From NCBI GenBank assembly GCA_035530195.1, contig DATKVG010000064.1:1-32086 (forward strand): 32,086 nt of DNA. Reading direction: 5' to 3'. Numbering within the stretch: the first letter of the stretch is position 1; the number at the start of each line of letters is the position of its first letter. The notes under the pieces were generated by a model. It was not told where the DNA came from. It ran no database searches and saw only the letters and a list, made by a program, of their open reading frames with translations. This document shows positions 7,231-15,663 of this stretch, one piece after another. Position numbers and translations under genes: made by a program. The stretch comes from JAPLKX01 sp035530195. Its GTDB lineage: Bacteria > Hydrogenedentota > Hydrogenedentia > Hydrogenedentales > SLHB01.

Positions 7231-8310
7231 ATGACGCCCAGACAGCGCGTGCACGCGGCGCTCAAACGCGAGCCGGTGGACCGCGTCCCGATTTTCATGT
7301 GGCTGCACCCGGAAACGGCGGCGCGGCTGGGCCTGTTGCTCGAGATCCCGGCGCCGCGCGTGTCCGAAGCGCTGGGCGACGACGTCCGCCAGACGTGGGT
7401 GAACAACAACCACGCCATGGAAGGCATTGTCCACGAGCGCGAAGGCGAAGGCCACACCGACCTGTGGGGGATTCGGTGGGTGCGCAGCGGCCCCTTCAAC
7501 CAGATCGAGCATTCCCCGCTGGCGGGGGCAACGCGCGGGCAACTGCTGGGGTACGAATTCCCATATGCGCATCTCGAAGACCTGCTGGGCCTGATGGGGC
7601 CGGTGCTCGATGGGCGCGGCGACTATTTCATCGGGTGCGACGTGTCGCCGTGCGTCTTCGAGATGTACTGGCGGCTGCGCGGGATGGAACAGGCGCTGGT
7701 CGACGTGTTCGCCGAGCCGGACCTGGCGCGCGAGATGTGCGCGCGGTGCGGCGAGTTCTCGGTGCGGCTTTCGGAACAGGCGTGCGCCCGGTTTGACCTC
7801 GATTGGCTGTGGACGGGCGACGACGCGGGCTCGCAAGCCTCGACGATCCTCAGCCCGGAGTCGTGGCGCGAACTGGTCAAGCCGAACCTCGCCCGCATTT
7901 TCGACGTCGGGACGCGCAAGGGCTTGTGGGTGGCGTACCATTCGTGCGGGGCTGTCCGGTCGATCATCCCCGACTTGATCGAGATCGGCATGGACGTGCT
8001 AAACCCCGTCCAGTGCACCGCGGCGGGGATGGACCCGCTGTCGTTGAAAAAGGAATTCGGCGATTCCATCGCATTCATGGGCGGAGTCGATACGCAGGAC
8101 CTACTCCCGTTCGGCACGGTGGACGAGGTCCGCAAGGCCACGGCCCGGCTGATCGAAGGCATGACGGCCGACGGCGGCGGCTACATCCTCGCCGCATCCC
8201 ACGCTATTCCGCCCGAAACGCCCAACGACAACATTTTCGCCATGTACGCCGAAGCCGGCGTCTCCCGAGAGGAAATCTTCGATCGCGCCGCCGCCATTCG
8301 GGCGCAGTAG
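7231..8310 (+). CDS. Uroporphyrinogen decarboxylase (URO-D) family protein, probable methyltransferase
   Basis: A 359-residue TIM-barrel protein of the broad URO-D/MtaA/CmuA superfamily. Seen are the N-terminal signature TPRQRVHAALKREPVDRVPI, the mid-region HSCGAVRSIIPDLIEIGMDVLNP, and the tail MGGVDTQDLLPFGTVDEV with ASHAIPPETPNDN. The His-Ser-Cys-Gly (HSCG) loop resembles corrinoid or cobamide-linked methyltransferase members more than haem-biosynthetic HemE, which has a different N-terminal motif. Expansions of this family are common in PVC-type genomes, where substrates are mostly unknown. It stands alone, convergent with the phosphoesterase at 8332. Confidence 0.82.
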   Translation: MTPRQRVHAALKREPVDRVPIFMWLHPETAARLGLLLEIPAPRVSEALGDDVRQTWVNNNHAMEGIVHEREGEGHTDLWGIRWVRSGPFNQIEHSPLAGATRGQLLGYEFPYAHLEDLLGLMGPVLDGRGDYFIGCDVSPCVFEMYWRLRGMEQALVDVFAEPDLAREMCARCGEFSVRLSEQACARFDLDWLWTGDDAGSQASTILSPESWRELVKPNLARIFDVGTRKGLWVAYHSCGAVRSIIPDLIEIGMDVLNPVQCTAAGMDPLSLKKEFGDSIAFMGGVDTQDLLPFGTVDEVRKATARLIEGMTADGGGYILAASHAIPPETPNDNIFAMYAEAGVSREEIFDRAAAIRAQ

Positions 8311-8331
8311 GCACGGCCGGGATTCTTTCGC

Positions 8332-10104
8332 CTATTTTGTGACTGTCAGTTGGTCTTGCACGTTGCCTTCGGCGTCGATGGCCTTCATGGTGACGGTGTT
8401 CCCGTCGACGGTAAAGACGTTGCAGAGCGCGGCGGCGCTGGATTTCATGAAGGCGGCCTTGGGGTGTGATCGCGGGGGCCGGTCGCGGCCGGATACCGAG
8501 ACGGTTACAACGTAAATCGTCCCGTCGTTGGGCGAGGGCTGTACTTCTCCGGCTTTGAGTGGGTGCGTGCGGACGTAGTGGTGGACGTGGCCGCTTAGCA
8601 CAAAATCGGCGTGGTACTTGTCGAACAGGGGCACCCATTCCTTGACAATCTCCGGTTCGGTAACACCGGGCGAGTACGGCGGGAAATGGAACACGACAAA
8701 CTTCCAGGTGTCTTTCGCGTCGCGCAGTTGCGCCTCGATCCAGGCCGTTTGCGTCGACACCGGCGCCACGACGTCCGGCATGACGAACAGCGCATTACCG
8801 TAGTGGAAACTATAGGCCCGCTCGGGATCGAGGGTCGCGGGCCCGTTCTTGGGCAGGTCGAACTGTGCCAGGTACAGGTCAACGCCCAGCCCGTCGATGC
8901 CGTCGTGGTTGCCGATGGACGGTGCGACGGGCAGGCGGTTGAAATACGAGCCGGCGAGGTTAAACAGCGCGTCCCAGTCGTCGCGATACTGGCCGGTGCC
9001 AACGAGATCGCCGGAGATCGTGACAAATGAAGTCTGCGGATACATTGAGGTCACTTTTGCAAGCAGCGCCTCGCTCTCCGGCCTGTTATGGGTGTCGCTC
9101 AAGAAGGCGAAGGTGAACGGCTGGCCGGGATCGGGCGCGGTTTTGAACGAGCCTTGCGAGAGCCAGTCTCCGTTGTCGGCGTTGATTTCATATTCATACT
9201 CGCCGCCGGGTTTCAAGCCGTCCATGACGGCGGTAAAGAACGCGACGCTGCGATCGTTGACGATGAACTTGTCTTCGACCACCTCGCGCGTGGCCTCCGC
9301 CGTCTTCCACTCGGGCTCGCCTTTTGCTCTGAACCTGGCGGCGCCTGCCGTAACTTCAGGCCTTGTCCGCCACTGGACGGCCATCGAGTCGGCGGGGGAC
9401 TCATCGTTGGGCGTGAGCACGACGTCGTCGGGCGTGTTCGAGGAAGCGTAGGACGTCTTGCGGAACCCGCCGATGAAATGGGCCTCGCGCGCTCGGCCGC
9501 GCATGGTGGGCAGGATCAAGGAGCCGGCCATCTCGTCGGGTACGGCGGCTACGCCGAGTTCCGACCAGTCGTGGTAGAAGAACGCGCCCGGCTTTAGTTC
9601 ATGCACTTCCTGCCACTCCGGGTAGGGATTGGTGATGGTGAGTTTTGCACCGGCCTTTTGCGGTTTGACGGCGACGAAATAGTGGGGCCGGTGTTTGTCG
9701 AACCCGTTAATGCCGAGGCCGACGCGGCCCGTGTCGAACTTTTTCCGCCATACCTCGAAATTCATGTCACTTCCGGTGGCCTTGATGGTCATATCGGTCT
9801 TTTCAAACCCGGATTCGGCCAGCCAGAACGGCGTCGTGGGCTGGCTCATTTCGCGCATCACGTAGACGACCACCGGCACGTCCACGTCGAACTGCCAGTG
9901 GCGCGTCGCCAGCACCGCCTTGTCTTCCGGCGTGACAAACTTCTCGAGCGTCGCCTCGTCAAGCGCCACGAGCTGGTCTTCGGTCAACGCGGCATGCAGC
10001 CGGTCGGCGATGGAATCGACCGTGTCTTTTACGGATGGCGCAGCAGCCGCCGCGACAAACGCCGCAAGAAACACAAAGGGAAGAAGCAGACATTTCTTTT
10101 TCAT
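8332..10104 (-). CDS. Secreted metallophosphoesterase with purple acid phosphatase-like N-terminal domain
   Basis: A 590-residue protein with a Sec signal peptide (KKKCLLLPFVFLAAFVAAAAA). An unassigned N-terminal region reaches about residue 220. A fibronectin-like domain of the purple-acid-phosphatase type follows (about 225-325), then a calcineurin-like phosphoesterase domain. All dimetal motifs are present in order: D337-x-H339, GDL 365-367, GNHD 398-401, H473 in FHFPPYSPG, and GHVH 505-508. It should hydrolyse phosphomonoesters or diesters outside the cytoplasm. The start follows GGAGATG. It is divergent from the GH106-like glycosidase across a 173-bp repeat-bearing gap. Confidence 0.88.
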   Translation of the reverse strand: MKKKCLLLPFVFLAAFVAAAAAPSVKDTVDSIADRLHAALTEDQLVALDEATLEKFVTPEDKAVLATRHWQFDVDVPVVVYVMREMSQPTTPFWLAESGFEKTDMTIKATGSDMNFEVWRKKFDTGRVGLGINGFDKHRPHYFVAVKPQKAGAKLTITNPYPEWQEVHELKPGAFFYHDWSELGVAAVPDEMAGSLILPTMRGRAREAHFIGGFRKTSYASSNTPDDVVLTPNDESPADSMAVQWRTRPEVTAGAARFRAKGEPEWKTAEATREVVEDKFIVNDRSVAFFTAVMDGLKPGGEYEYEINADNGDWLSQGSFKTAPDPGQPFTFAFLSDTHNRPESEALLAKVTSMYPQTSFVTISGDLVGTGQYRDDWDALFNLAGSYFNRLPVAPSIGNHDGIDGLGVDLYLAQFDLPKNGPATLDPERAYSFHYGNALFVMPDVVAPVSTQTAWIEAQLRDAKDTWKFVVFHFPPYSPGVTEPEIVKEWVPLFDKYHADFVLSGHVHHYVRTHPLKAGEVQPSPNDGTIYVVTVSVSGRDRPPRSHPKAAFMKSSAAALCNVFTVDGNTVTMKAIDAEGNVQDQLTVTK

Positions 10105-10143
10105 GACTCATCTCCATATTCTTTGCCCATGGTACACGGACCT

Positions 10144-10223
10144 TTTGGAGTGCGCAAGCTTGCTTGCGCTTTCGTGGCGGGACGGCTGGAAAAAGCGGCA
10201 GCGAGCTGCCGCACTCCAAAGTG
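10144..10223. repeat. Inverted pair of dispersed repeats (TTTGGAGTGCG... type)
   Basis: A forward copy (TTTTGGAGTGCGCAAGCTTG onwards, 10144-10172) and a reverse copy (about 10191-10223, ending GCCGCACTCCAAAGTGC) stand head to head between divergent genes. A third copy lies at 13822-13857. The forward and third copies contain an internal GCAAGC-type palindrome; the reverse copy has GCGGCAG/CTGCCGC. Confidence 0.7.
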
Positions 10224-10277
10224 CCTGTACTTTCGGCTTGAACTGTTTTAGGATGCACTAAATCGGAGGGAAACAAC

Positions 10278-13200
10278 ATGGGTGCTCGGCGAACACTTGG
10301 CTTTGTACTCCTGTTGATGGGTGGCATGGCTTCTATTGCGGCGGCCTCGTTGGAATCTGACTTTGCATCGCCGCCGGATTCGGCGCGGCCGTGGGTGTAC
10401 TGGTTCTGGCTCAACGGCAATATCACGGAAGAGGCCATTACGGCCGACCTCGAGGCGATGCAGCGCGTGGGGATCGGCGGCGTGCTCATCATGGAAGTGG
10501 ACCAGGGCGTCCCGGTGGGGCCGGTCGACTTCATGAGCGACGAATGGCGGCGACTGTTTCACCACGTCGTATCGGAGGCCCAGCGGCTCGGGCTCGAAGT
10601 CAACATGAACAATGACGCCGGCTGGAACGGCAGCGGCGGCCCATGGATCACGCCCGAACTGTCTATGCAGAAGGTCGTGTGGACCGAACTCGAAATCGAA
10701 GGCCCGAAGAACATCAACGTGCAGTTCACCCAGCCCGAAACCCTTGCCGGATTCTACCGCGACATCGCTGTGCTGGTATTTCCTACCCCCGGCCCCTACC
10801 GCATCCCCGACGTCGCCGTCAAAGCCTTGTTCCAAACGGGCTGGGTAAGCCCGGCGGTACATGGTGAAGTGCCGGCGGAGATGATCATCCCGCATGACCG
10901 CGTCCTCGACATCAGCACGCAAATGGACGCTTCCGGAAAACTGGCGTGGGACGCCCCACCGGGCAAGTGGACCATCGTCCGGTTTGGCCACACCAGCACC
11001 GGCGTCGAGAACGCACCCGCGCCAACTTCGGGCCGGGGTCTCGAATGCGACAAGCTCAGCAAGGAAGGCATCGAAGCCAATTTCAACGGCATGATGGCGA
11101 AACTCATCGAAGACGCCGGGCCCGCCGCGGGCAAGTCGCTTGTCGCCACGCATATCGACAGTTGGGAAAACGGTGCCCAGAACTGGACCGCCCGGATGCG
11201 CGACGAGTTCAAATCCAGGCGCGGGTATGACCCGCTCACCTTCCTGCCGGCGATGGCGGGACGCGTCGTAGGCAGCCTGGAAATCTCCGAACGGTTCCTG
11301 TGGGACCTGCGGCAGACGGTGTCTGAACTGATCGCGGACAATTACGCCGGCCACCTCCGCGACCTGGCGCGCCAACATGGGATGCGGCTTTCAATCGAGG
11401 CGTACGGCGGCCCGTGCGATGATTTACCTTATGCGGGCCGCGCCGACGAGCCGATGTCCGAGTTCTGGGTGGGCGGCAACGGGTTCCACACCTGCAAGGA
11501 AATGGCGTCAGCGGCCCACGTGTGGGGCGCTAACATTATGGGCGCGGAAGCCTTCACGGCCAACGACTCTGAAAAATGGCTCGCCCACCCCGGAGCCATC
11601 AAGGCGCTGGGCGATTCCGCGTTTTGCGCGGGCGTGAACCGGTTTGTGTTTCACCGGTACGCGTTGCAGCCGTGGGTGAGCCCCGAGCGCCGGCCCGGCA
11701 TGACCATGGGCCCGTGGGGCATCCATTACGAGCGCACCCAGACATGGTGGGACATGCTGCCCGCCTGGCACCTCTACCTCGCCCGGTGCCAATACATGCT
11801 CCGCCAGGGCCGCTACGTCGCCGATATCGCCTATCTCCAGCCCGAGGCCGCGCCGCAGAGCTTCATGGGCCATCCGCCCAACGCGTACGCGTTTGACAAC
11901 ATCCCCGCCGAGGCCGTCATGAAACGCATGGCCGATTCGTTGTCGATCCCGGGCGGGCCGTCGTATCGCGTGCTCGTCCTTCCTGACGTCCCCACGATGA
12001 CGCCGGAACTGTTGGGGAAGATCAAGCAACTGGTTGAGAACGGCGCAACCGTGATCGGCCCGCGGCCCGTGAAATCGCCGAGCCTGGCCGGATACCCGCA
12101 ATGCGATGCGGACGTGCAACGGCTGGCCGGCGAGCTTTGGGCGGATTGCGACGGTAAGACGGTTCGCGAACACCGGTTGGGCGCGGGTCGAGTGGGGTGG
12201 GGCGTGCCGGTCGAGCAGGTGCTGCAGGAAATGGGCGTGCGGCCCGATTTCGAAACCCGGCCGCGGCTGAACTGGATTCACAGAGTCACCGGCGACGCCG
12301 ACCTCTATTTTGTCGCCAACCCGCATGACCGCGGCGTCAGCACCGTCTGCACGTTCCGGGTGGCTGGAAAGGCGCCGGAGTTGTGGTGGCCGGACACGGG
12401 CACGATCGAGAAGACGGCGCTGTGGGCAAGCGAGGACGGGCGGACGCGCGTCCACCTGGCGCTGCCGGCGAGCGGGTCGGTATTCGTGGTATTCCGCAAG
12501 GACAGCAGCGGCGTCGAGCCGGTGCAGAGCATATGGCGCGACGGGCAACCGGCCGTTTCCGTGGCGCAAGTGGCGCTGGATTTTAAGGTGACCTCGGCCA
12601 CGTACGGTGTGCCGGGCGACCCGGGGCGGTCACGCGATGTCGCGGAAGAGTTGCAGCGCCGCCTGGACACGGGAACGCGCACGGTACAGGTGGCCGAACT
12701 TGCTCTCGAGGGCGACCCGGCAATCGGCGTGGTGAAAACGCTCACGGCCGAGTACACGGCCGGCGGGCGCAATTTCAAGATCATGGGGCAGGATAAAGAC
12801 ACGGTCTACTTCACCGATGAGCCGGTCGATTCAGTCGAGAAAGCCATCTGGGGCCCGCCCGGCGACCTTTCTCGGAGCAGGGACGTGCGCGAGGAGATCC
12901 AGCGGATTCTGGATACGGGCGCGCGCGAATTCGAGGTGATGCGGCTGCTGACAGGAGGCGACCCGGCGGTGAACGTGCTGAAAACGCTCGTGGTCGAGTA
13001 CACATCGGAAGGCCAGCGGCTCACGGCTTCGGCGACCGACCCCGAGGTCATCGCGATCGGCCCGCTGGGCGATGACGAGGCGGCCGCAAGAGTGGTCTAC
13101 GACGAGGCCGGCCGGCCCGTCTTTGAAACGAGGAGCGAAGGCCGGTACGAAGTCCGCTTGGCCGATGGCGGGACGCGTGAGGTGGCGGTCGAGGCGTTGC

Positions 13201-13772
13201 CGCAGCCGCTCGAGGTTTCGGGGCCGTGGGACGTCACGTTCCCGCCAAACTGGGGCGCGCCGGAGCGCATCACGCTTGACAAACTGGCCTCGCTGAGCAC
13301 CCACGCCGACCCGGCCGTTGCCCATTTTTCAGGGATAGCCACGTGGGGCGCGACGTTCAACATGCCCGCAGATTGGTTCGCGGAGGGCCGGCGGTTTTAT
13401 ATCGACTTGGGCCGGGTCGAGGTTATGGCGCGCGTGGCGGTGAACGGCAAGGGCCTGGGCGTGCTATGGAAATCGCCGTACACGGTGGAGGTGACGGACC
13501 ACGTCAAACCCGGCGACAACACGCTAAAGATCGAGGTGGCCAACCTGTGGATCAACCGCATGATCGGCGACGCTGCGCTCGAGGAGGACTCCAAACGCCG
13601 CCCCGAGGGCAATCTCGTCGAGTGGCCGCAATGGGTGCTCGAAGGAAAGCCCAGCCCCACCGGCCGGTACACCTTCAGCACGTGGAACCTCTGGCCAAAA
13701 GACGCCCCGCTGCCGGATTCCGGCCTGATTGGGCCGGTCAGGATACTCGCGGCACAACGCCAGGCGTTATAA
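10278..13772 (+). CDS. Secreted GH106-like glycoside hydrolase (alpha-L-rhamnosidase type) with inserted tandem repeat domain
   Basis: A 1164-residue protein with a signal peptide (GFVLLLMGGMASIAAA) and a GH106-type N-terminal barrel: RPWVYWFWLNGNITEEAITA, then DLEAMQRVGIGGVLIMEVDQ, GLEVNMNNDAGWNGSGGPW, MGAEAFTANDSEKWL and GVNRFVFHRYALQPW. A galactose-binding-like C-terminal sandwich follows (about 980-1150; GRVEVMARVAVNGKGLGVLW). Between them lie two copies of a 70-residue module at about 776-845 and 858-927, each with SRDV, a DTG, a GDP and a KTL..EYT motif. The module resembles DUF3395-type domains. A role in plant or algal rhamnose-polysaccharide degradation is inferred. The start follows GGAGGGA. 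Confidence 0.85.
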   Translation: MGARRTLGFVLLLMGGMASIAAASLESDFASPPDSARPWVYWFWLNGNITEEAITADLEAMQRVGIGGVLIMEVDQGVPVGPVDFMSDEWRRLFHHVVSEAQRLGLEVNMNNDAGWNGSGGPWITPELSMQKVVWTELEIEGPKNINVQFTQPETLAGFYRDIAVLVFPTPGPYRIPDVAVKALFQTGWVSPAVHGEVPAEMIIPHDRVLDISTQMDASGKLAWDAPPGKWTIVRFGHTSTGVENAPAPTSGRGLECDKLSKEGIEANFNGMMAKLIEDAGPAAGKSLVATHIDSWENGAQNWTARMRDEFKSRRGYDPLTFLPAMAGRVVGSLEISERFLWDLRQTVSELIADNYAGHLRDLARQHGMRLSIEAYGGPCDDLPYAGRADEPMSEFWVGGNGFHTCKEMASAAHVWGANIMGAEAFTANDSEKWLAHPGAIKALGDSAFCAGVNRFVFHRYALQPWVSPERRPGMTMGPWGIHYERTQTWWDMLPAWHLYLARCQYMLRQGRYVADIAYLQPEAAPQSFMGHPPNAYAFDNIPAEAVMKRMADSLSIPGGPSYRVLVLPDVPTMTPELLGKIKQLVENGATVIGPRPVKSPSLAGYPQCDADVQRLAGELWADCDGKTVREHRLGAGRVGWGVPVEQVLQEMGVRPDFETRPRLNWIHRVTGDADLYFVANPHDRGVSTVCTFRVAGKAPELWWPDTGTIEKTALWASEDGRTRVHLALPASGSVFVVFRKDSSGVEPVQSIWRDGQPAVSVAQVALDFKVTSATYGVPGDPGRSRDVAEELQRRLDTGTRTVQVAELALEGDPAIGVVKTLTAEYTAGGRNFKIMGQDKDTVYFTDEPVDSVEKAIWGPPGDLSRSRDVREEIQRILDTGAREFEVMRLLTGGDPAVNVLKTLVVEYTSEGQRLTASATDPEVIAIGPLGDDEAAARVVYDEAGRPVFETRSEGRYEVRLADGGTREVAVEALPQPLEVSGPWDVTFPPNWGAPERITLDKLASLSTHADPAVAHFSGIATWGATFNMPADWFAEGRRFYIDLGRVEVMARVAVNGKGLGVLWKSPYTVEVTDHVKPGDNTLKIEVANLWINRMIGDAALEEDSKRRPEGNLVEWPQWVLEGKPSPTGRYTFSTWNLWPKDAPLPDSGLIGPVRILAAQRQAL

Positions 13773-13821
13773 ACGATCTCATTTCAACTGCGACCGCGAT
13801 TACGGCAGTGGGTTGAGCTTC

Positions 13822-13857
13822 AAAAGCGGCCGCAAGCAGCCGCACTCCAAAGTGCGG
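13822..13857 (-). repeat. Dispersed repeat, third copy
   Basis: Read on the minus strand it gives GCACTTTGGAGTGCGGCTGC followed by a GCGGCCGCTTTT end, matching the copies at 10144 and 10191. A partial second CACTCCAAA follows at about 13861-13869. Confidence 0.65.
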
Positions 13858-13921
13858 TCGCACTCCAAAATAGCACCCATGCGCAAATCGGACAATCGCA
13901 TGCTAAAATCCGCCGGACCTG

Positions 13922-14188
13922 TTGTCGGGCGATCACGACCTGTGCGTATCGTGCCACGCGCCGCTGATTCTCGCGTACACCCGCCTCGACGTGCTGACCG
14001 CCCGCGAGCAGGAAGTCTGCCGTCTGCTGGCATACGGGTTCACCAACGCCGAAGTGGCGGAAAAACTCTTCATCTCAGACCGAACTGTCGAGACGCATCG
14101 GACCAACATCATGAGCAAGCTGGACCTCCGCAGCCGGGCGGAGTTGGTACGGTTTGCCATCGACAATGGTCTTTTGAAAACTGACTGA
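13922..14188 (+). CDS. Stand-alone LuxR-type helix-turn-helix protein, possibly a truncated response regulator
   Basis: An 88-residue ORF whose C-terminal 65 residues form a complete LuxR/FixJ DNA-binding domain: LTAREQEVCRLLAYGFTNAE, then VAEKLFISDRTVETHRTNIM and SKLDLRSRAELVRFAIDNGL. The only start candidates in frame are TTG 13922 or a nearby CTG, because a stop occurs at 13904. There is no clear ribosome-binding site and no receiver domain. The short N-terminal part contains CVSCH. It is either a small single-domain regulator or a 5'-truncated response regulator. An extended -10-like TGCTAAAAT sits at 13901-13909. It lies just upstream of the cytochrome genes and could regulate them; that is inference. 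Confidence 0.55.
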   Translation: MSGDHDLCVSCHAPLILAYTRLDVLTAREQEVCRLLAYGFTNAEVAEKLFISDRTVETHRTNIMSKLDLRSRAELVRFAIDNGLLKTD

Positions 14189-14282
14189 CAGACGCTCACC
14201 TACGGGATTTTCCCTTACCCGCGGGAATATAAATCGGGGTATGCACGGTTGTTCGCCGTATGCGGTTGCAGTACCTTCACGT

Positions 14283-14288
14283 TATAAT
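14283..14288 (+). promoter_or_regulatory. Candidate -10 element of the tetrahaem cytochrome gene
   Basis: A perfect TATAAT lies 34 bp before the start at 14322. No convincing -35 was found at the right distance, so this is a weak call. Confidence 0.3.
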
Positions 14289-14321
14289 GTCGTAAAGTCT
14301 TTTCAGGAAAGGAAGCCCGAT

Positions 14322-14912
14322 ATGAGCAGAGTATTCCCGGCCGTTGTGGCGGCTTTGTTGTGCCTGGGTTGGATGGCCGCCATCATGGCTGCCGAAGCCG
14401 ATTATGTGGGCAATTCGCAGTGCAAAATGTGCCATAACAAAAAAGACGAAGGCGAAATCTGGACCGTCTGGAGCACCAAAGCACACGCAAAAGCCTATGA
14501 ACGGCTGGCCAGCCCCGAGGCCAAGGCCATCGGCGAAAAGAAAGGGCTGGCGAAACCGCCCCAGGAATCGCCCGAATGCCTGCGCTGCCACGTGACGGCC
14601 TACGACCAGGCCAAACAGCCGCCCGTGCCCACGAAAATCAACATGAGCGACGGTGTCCAGTGCGAGACTTGCCATGGCCCGGCGTCCCTGCACGTCCAGG
14701 ACGGCAAGGCGTTTAAGATGAAGAAAGACACGTCGGTAAACATGGCGGCGCATATCGTGCGGCCCAACGAGTCGGTTTGCCGCAAGTGCCATAACGAAGA
14801 CAGCCCAACGTGGAATCCCGAGAAATTCACGCTCGAAGACGGCGCCAAGAGCGGGTTCGATTTTAAAGCCGCCTGGAAGAAGATCGAGCATAAGATTCCG
14901 GATAAAAAATAG
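14322..14912 (+). CDS. Periplasmic tetrahaem cytochrome c (c554-like)
   Basis: A 196-residue protein. ATG 14322 is chosen because it gives a signal peptide (RVFPAVVAALLCLGWMAAIMAAEA) and follows AGGAAAGGAAG; an in-frame ATG at 14241 does not. Four CXXCH haem motifs are at residues 34 (CKMCH), 86 (CLRCH), 114 (CETCH) and 153 (CRKCH). The layout GNSQCKMCH ... WSTKAHAKAYERL ... CLRCHVTAYD ... GVQCETCHGPAS resembles cytochrome c554 family carriers. It likely carries electrons through the periplasm between the NapC-like protein and the outer-membrane cytochromes nearby. A terminator follows at 14963. Confidence 0.9.
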   Translation: MSRVFPAVVAALLCLGWMAAIMAAEADYVGNSQCKMCHNKKDEGEIWTVWSTKAHAKAYERLASPEAKAIGEKKGLAKPPQESPECLRCHVTAYDQAKQPPVPTKINMSDGVQCETCHGPASLHVQDGKAFKMKKDTSVNMAAHIVRPNESVCRKCHNEDSPTWNPEKFTLEDGAKSGFDFKAAWKKIEHKIPDKK

Positions 14913-14962
14913 AGGCCTTTTCCCCACAAGATTTAGCTGCAGTGCTTCACTCTCTGTAATCA

Positions 14963-14996
14963 GGGGCCGCCGACTTCCCACGGCGGTCCCCGTTTT
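14963..14996 (+). terminator. Intrinsic terminator after the tetrahaem cytochrome
   Basis: GGGGCCGCCG (14963-14972) pairs with CGGCGG-T-CCCC (14981-14991) with one bulged T, 8-nt loop, followed by GTTTT. Confidence 0.65.
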
Positions 14997-15017
14997 CAAT
15001 TTACGGGCAGCAAGAAG

Positions 15018-15524
15018 ATGAACGTAATCAACAGACAAACCGTTGTGGCGGTGCTGATTGGCATGGCGGTGCCGCTTTTGTGCTTCGCAGTCGTGGCCCG
15101 GGCCGTCAGTGAGACGCGCATCGTGCAGCCCACAGAAATCCCCGCCAATACTGCGCCGCCCCATGCCTGCCCCGATATGACCGCAACAAACATGGGCAGC
15201 ACGGCTGGGCGGACGGCCACTCTTGCATGGCAGGCGCCGGACGGCTGGGTGGACGATAGAACGAAAGGGCTGCGGCTGGCCAATTTCAGGGTGGGCCCGG
15301 CGGGTGAGGCGGAGTGTTACGTAACGGTGCTGGGCGCCACGGCCGGCGGCGTGGCCATGAACGTCAACCGGTGGCGGGCGCAACTCGGCCTGCCCGAGGC
15401 GTCCGAGGAAGAAATCGCCGCGCTGCCCAAGCTGTCTATGCTGGGCGGCGAGGTCGTCCTGGTGGATCTCGAGGGAACGTACGGCGGGCCGAGGCGTGAA
15501 CTTGCTGGGCGTCGGCCTTCATAG
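15018..15524 (+). pseudogene. Membrane-anchored protein of unknown function, probably truncated at its 3' end
   Basis: A 168-residue ORF with an N-terminal membrane segment (VVAVLIGMAVPLLCFAVVARAV) and an exported domain: LAWQAPDGWVDD, GLRLANFRVG, GEAECYVTVLGATAGGVAMN then VNRWRAQLGLP, and MLGGEVVLVDLEGTYGG. I recognise no enzyme motif. After GTYGG the frame ends in non-family-like PRRELAGRRPS. In another frame, starting at about 15493, the sequence becomes the C-terminus of CcsA. The simplest reading is that the 3' end of this gene, and whatever lay between it and the end of ccsA (typically resB), were deleted. Confidence 0.6.
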
Positions 15525-15663
15525 CTACGGGTTCAGCAGCGGGACGTATAAGATCCTGCTGGGTTTTTGTATAATTAAGGCATGTGTGCTGCTCTTGGGC
15601 GCCGCGGTATGGTCGTGGGAAGACAAGAAGCAGGCGTTGAGGTCGGAGAAGGAGTGCCGGTGA
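15496..15663 (+). pseudogene. ccsA: C-terminal remnant of cytochrome c biogenesis protein CcsA
   Basis: A 55-codon reading frame (GTG at 15496) encodes NLLGVGLHSYGFSSG, the conserved C-terminal signature of CcsA/ResC-type haem exporters. A last transmembrane helix (YKILLGFCIIKACVLLLGAA) and a charged tail follow. CcsA is the System II cytochrome c synthetase subunit; everything N-terminal, including the WWD haem-handling loop, is absent. The stop codon (15661-15663) overlaps the ATG of the NapC-like cytochrome (TGATG), so the gene tail kept its original coupling to its neighbour. It overlaps the truncated ORF at 15018 in a different frame. Confidence 0.7.
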
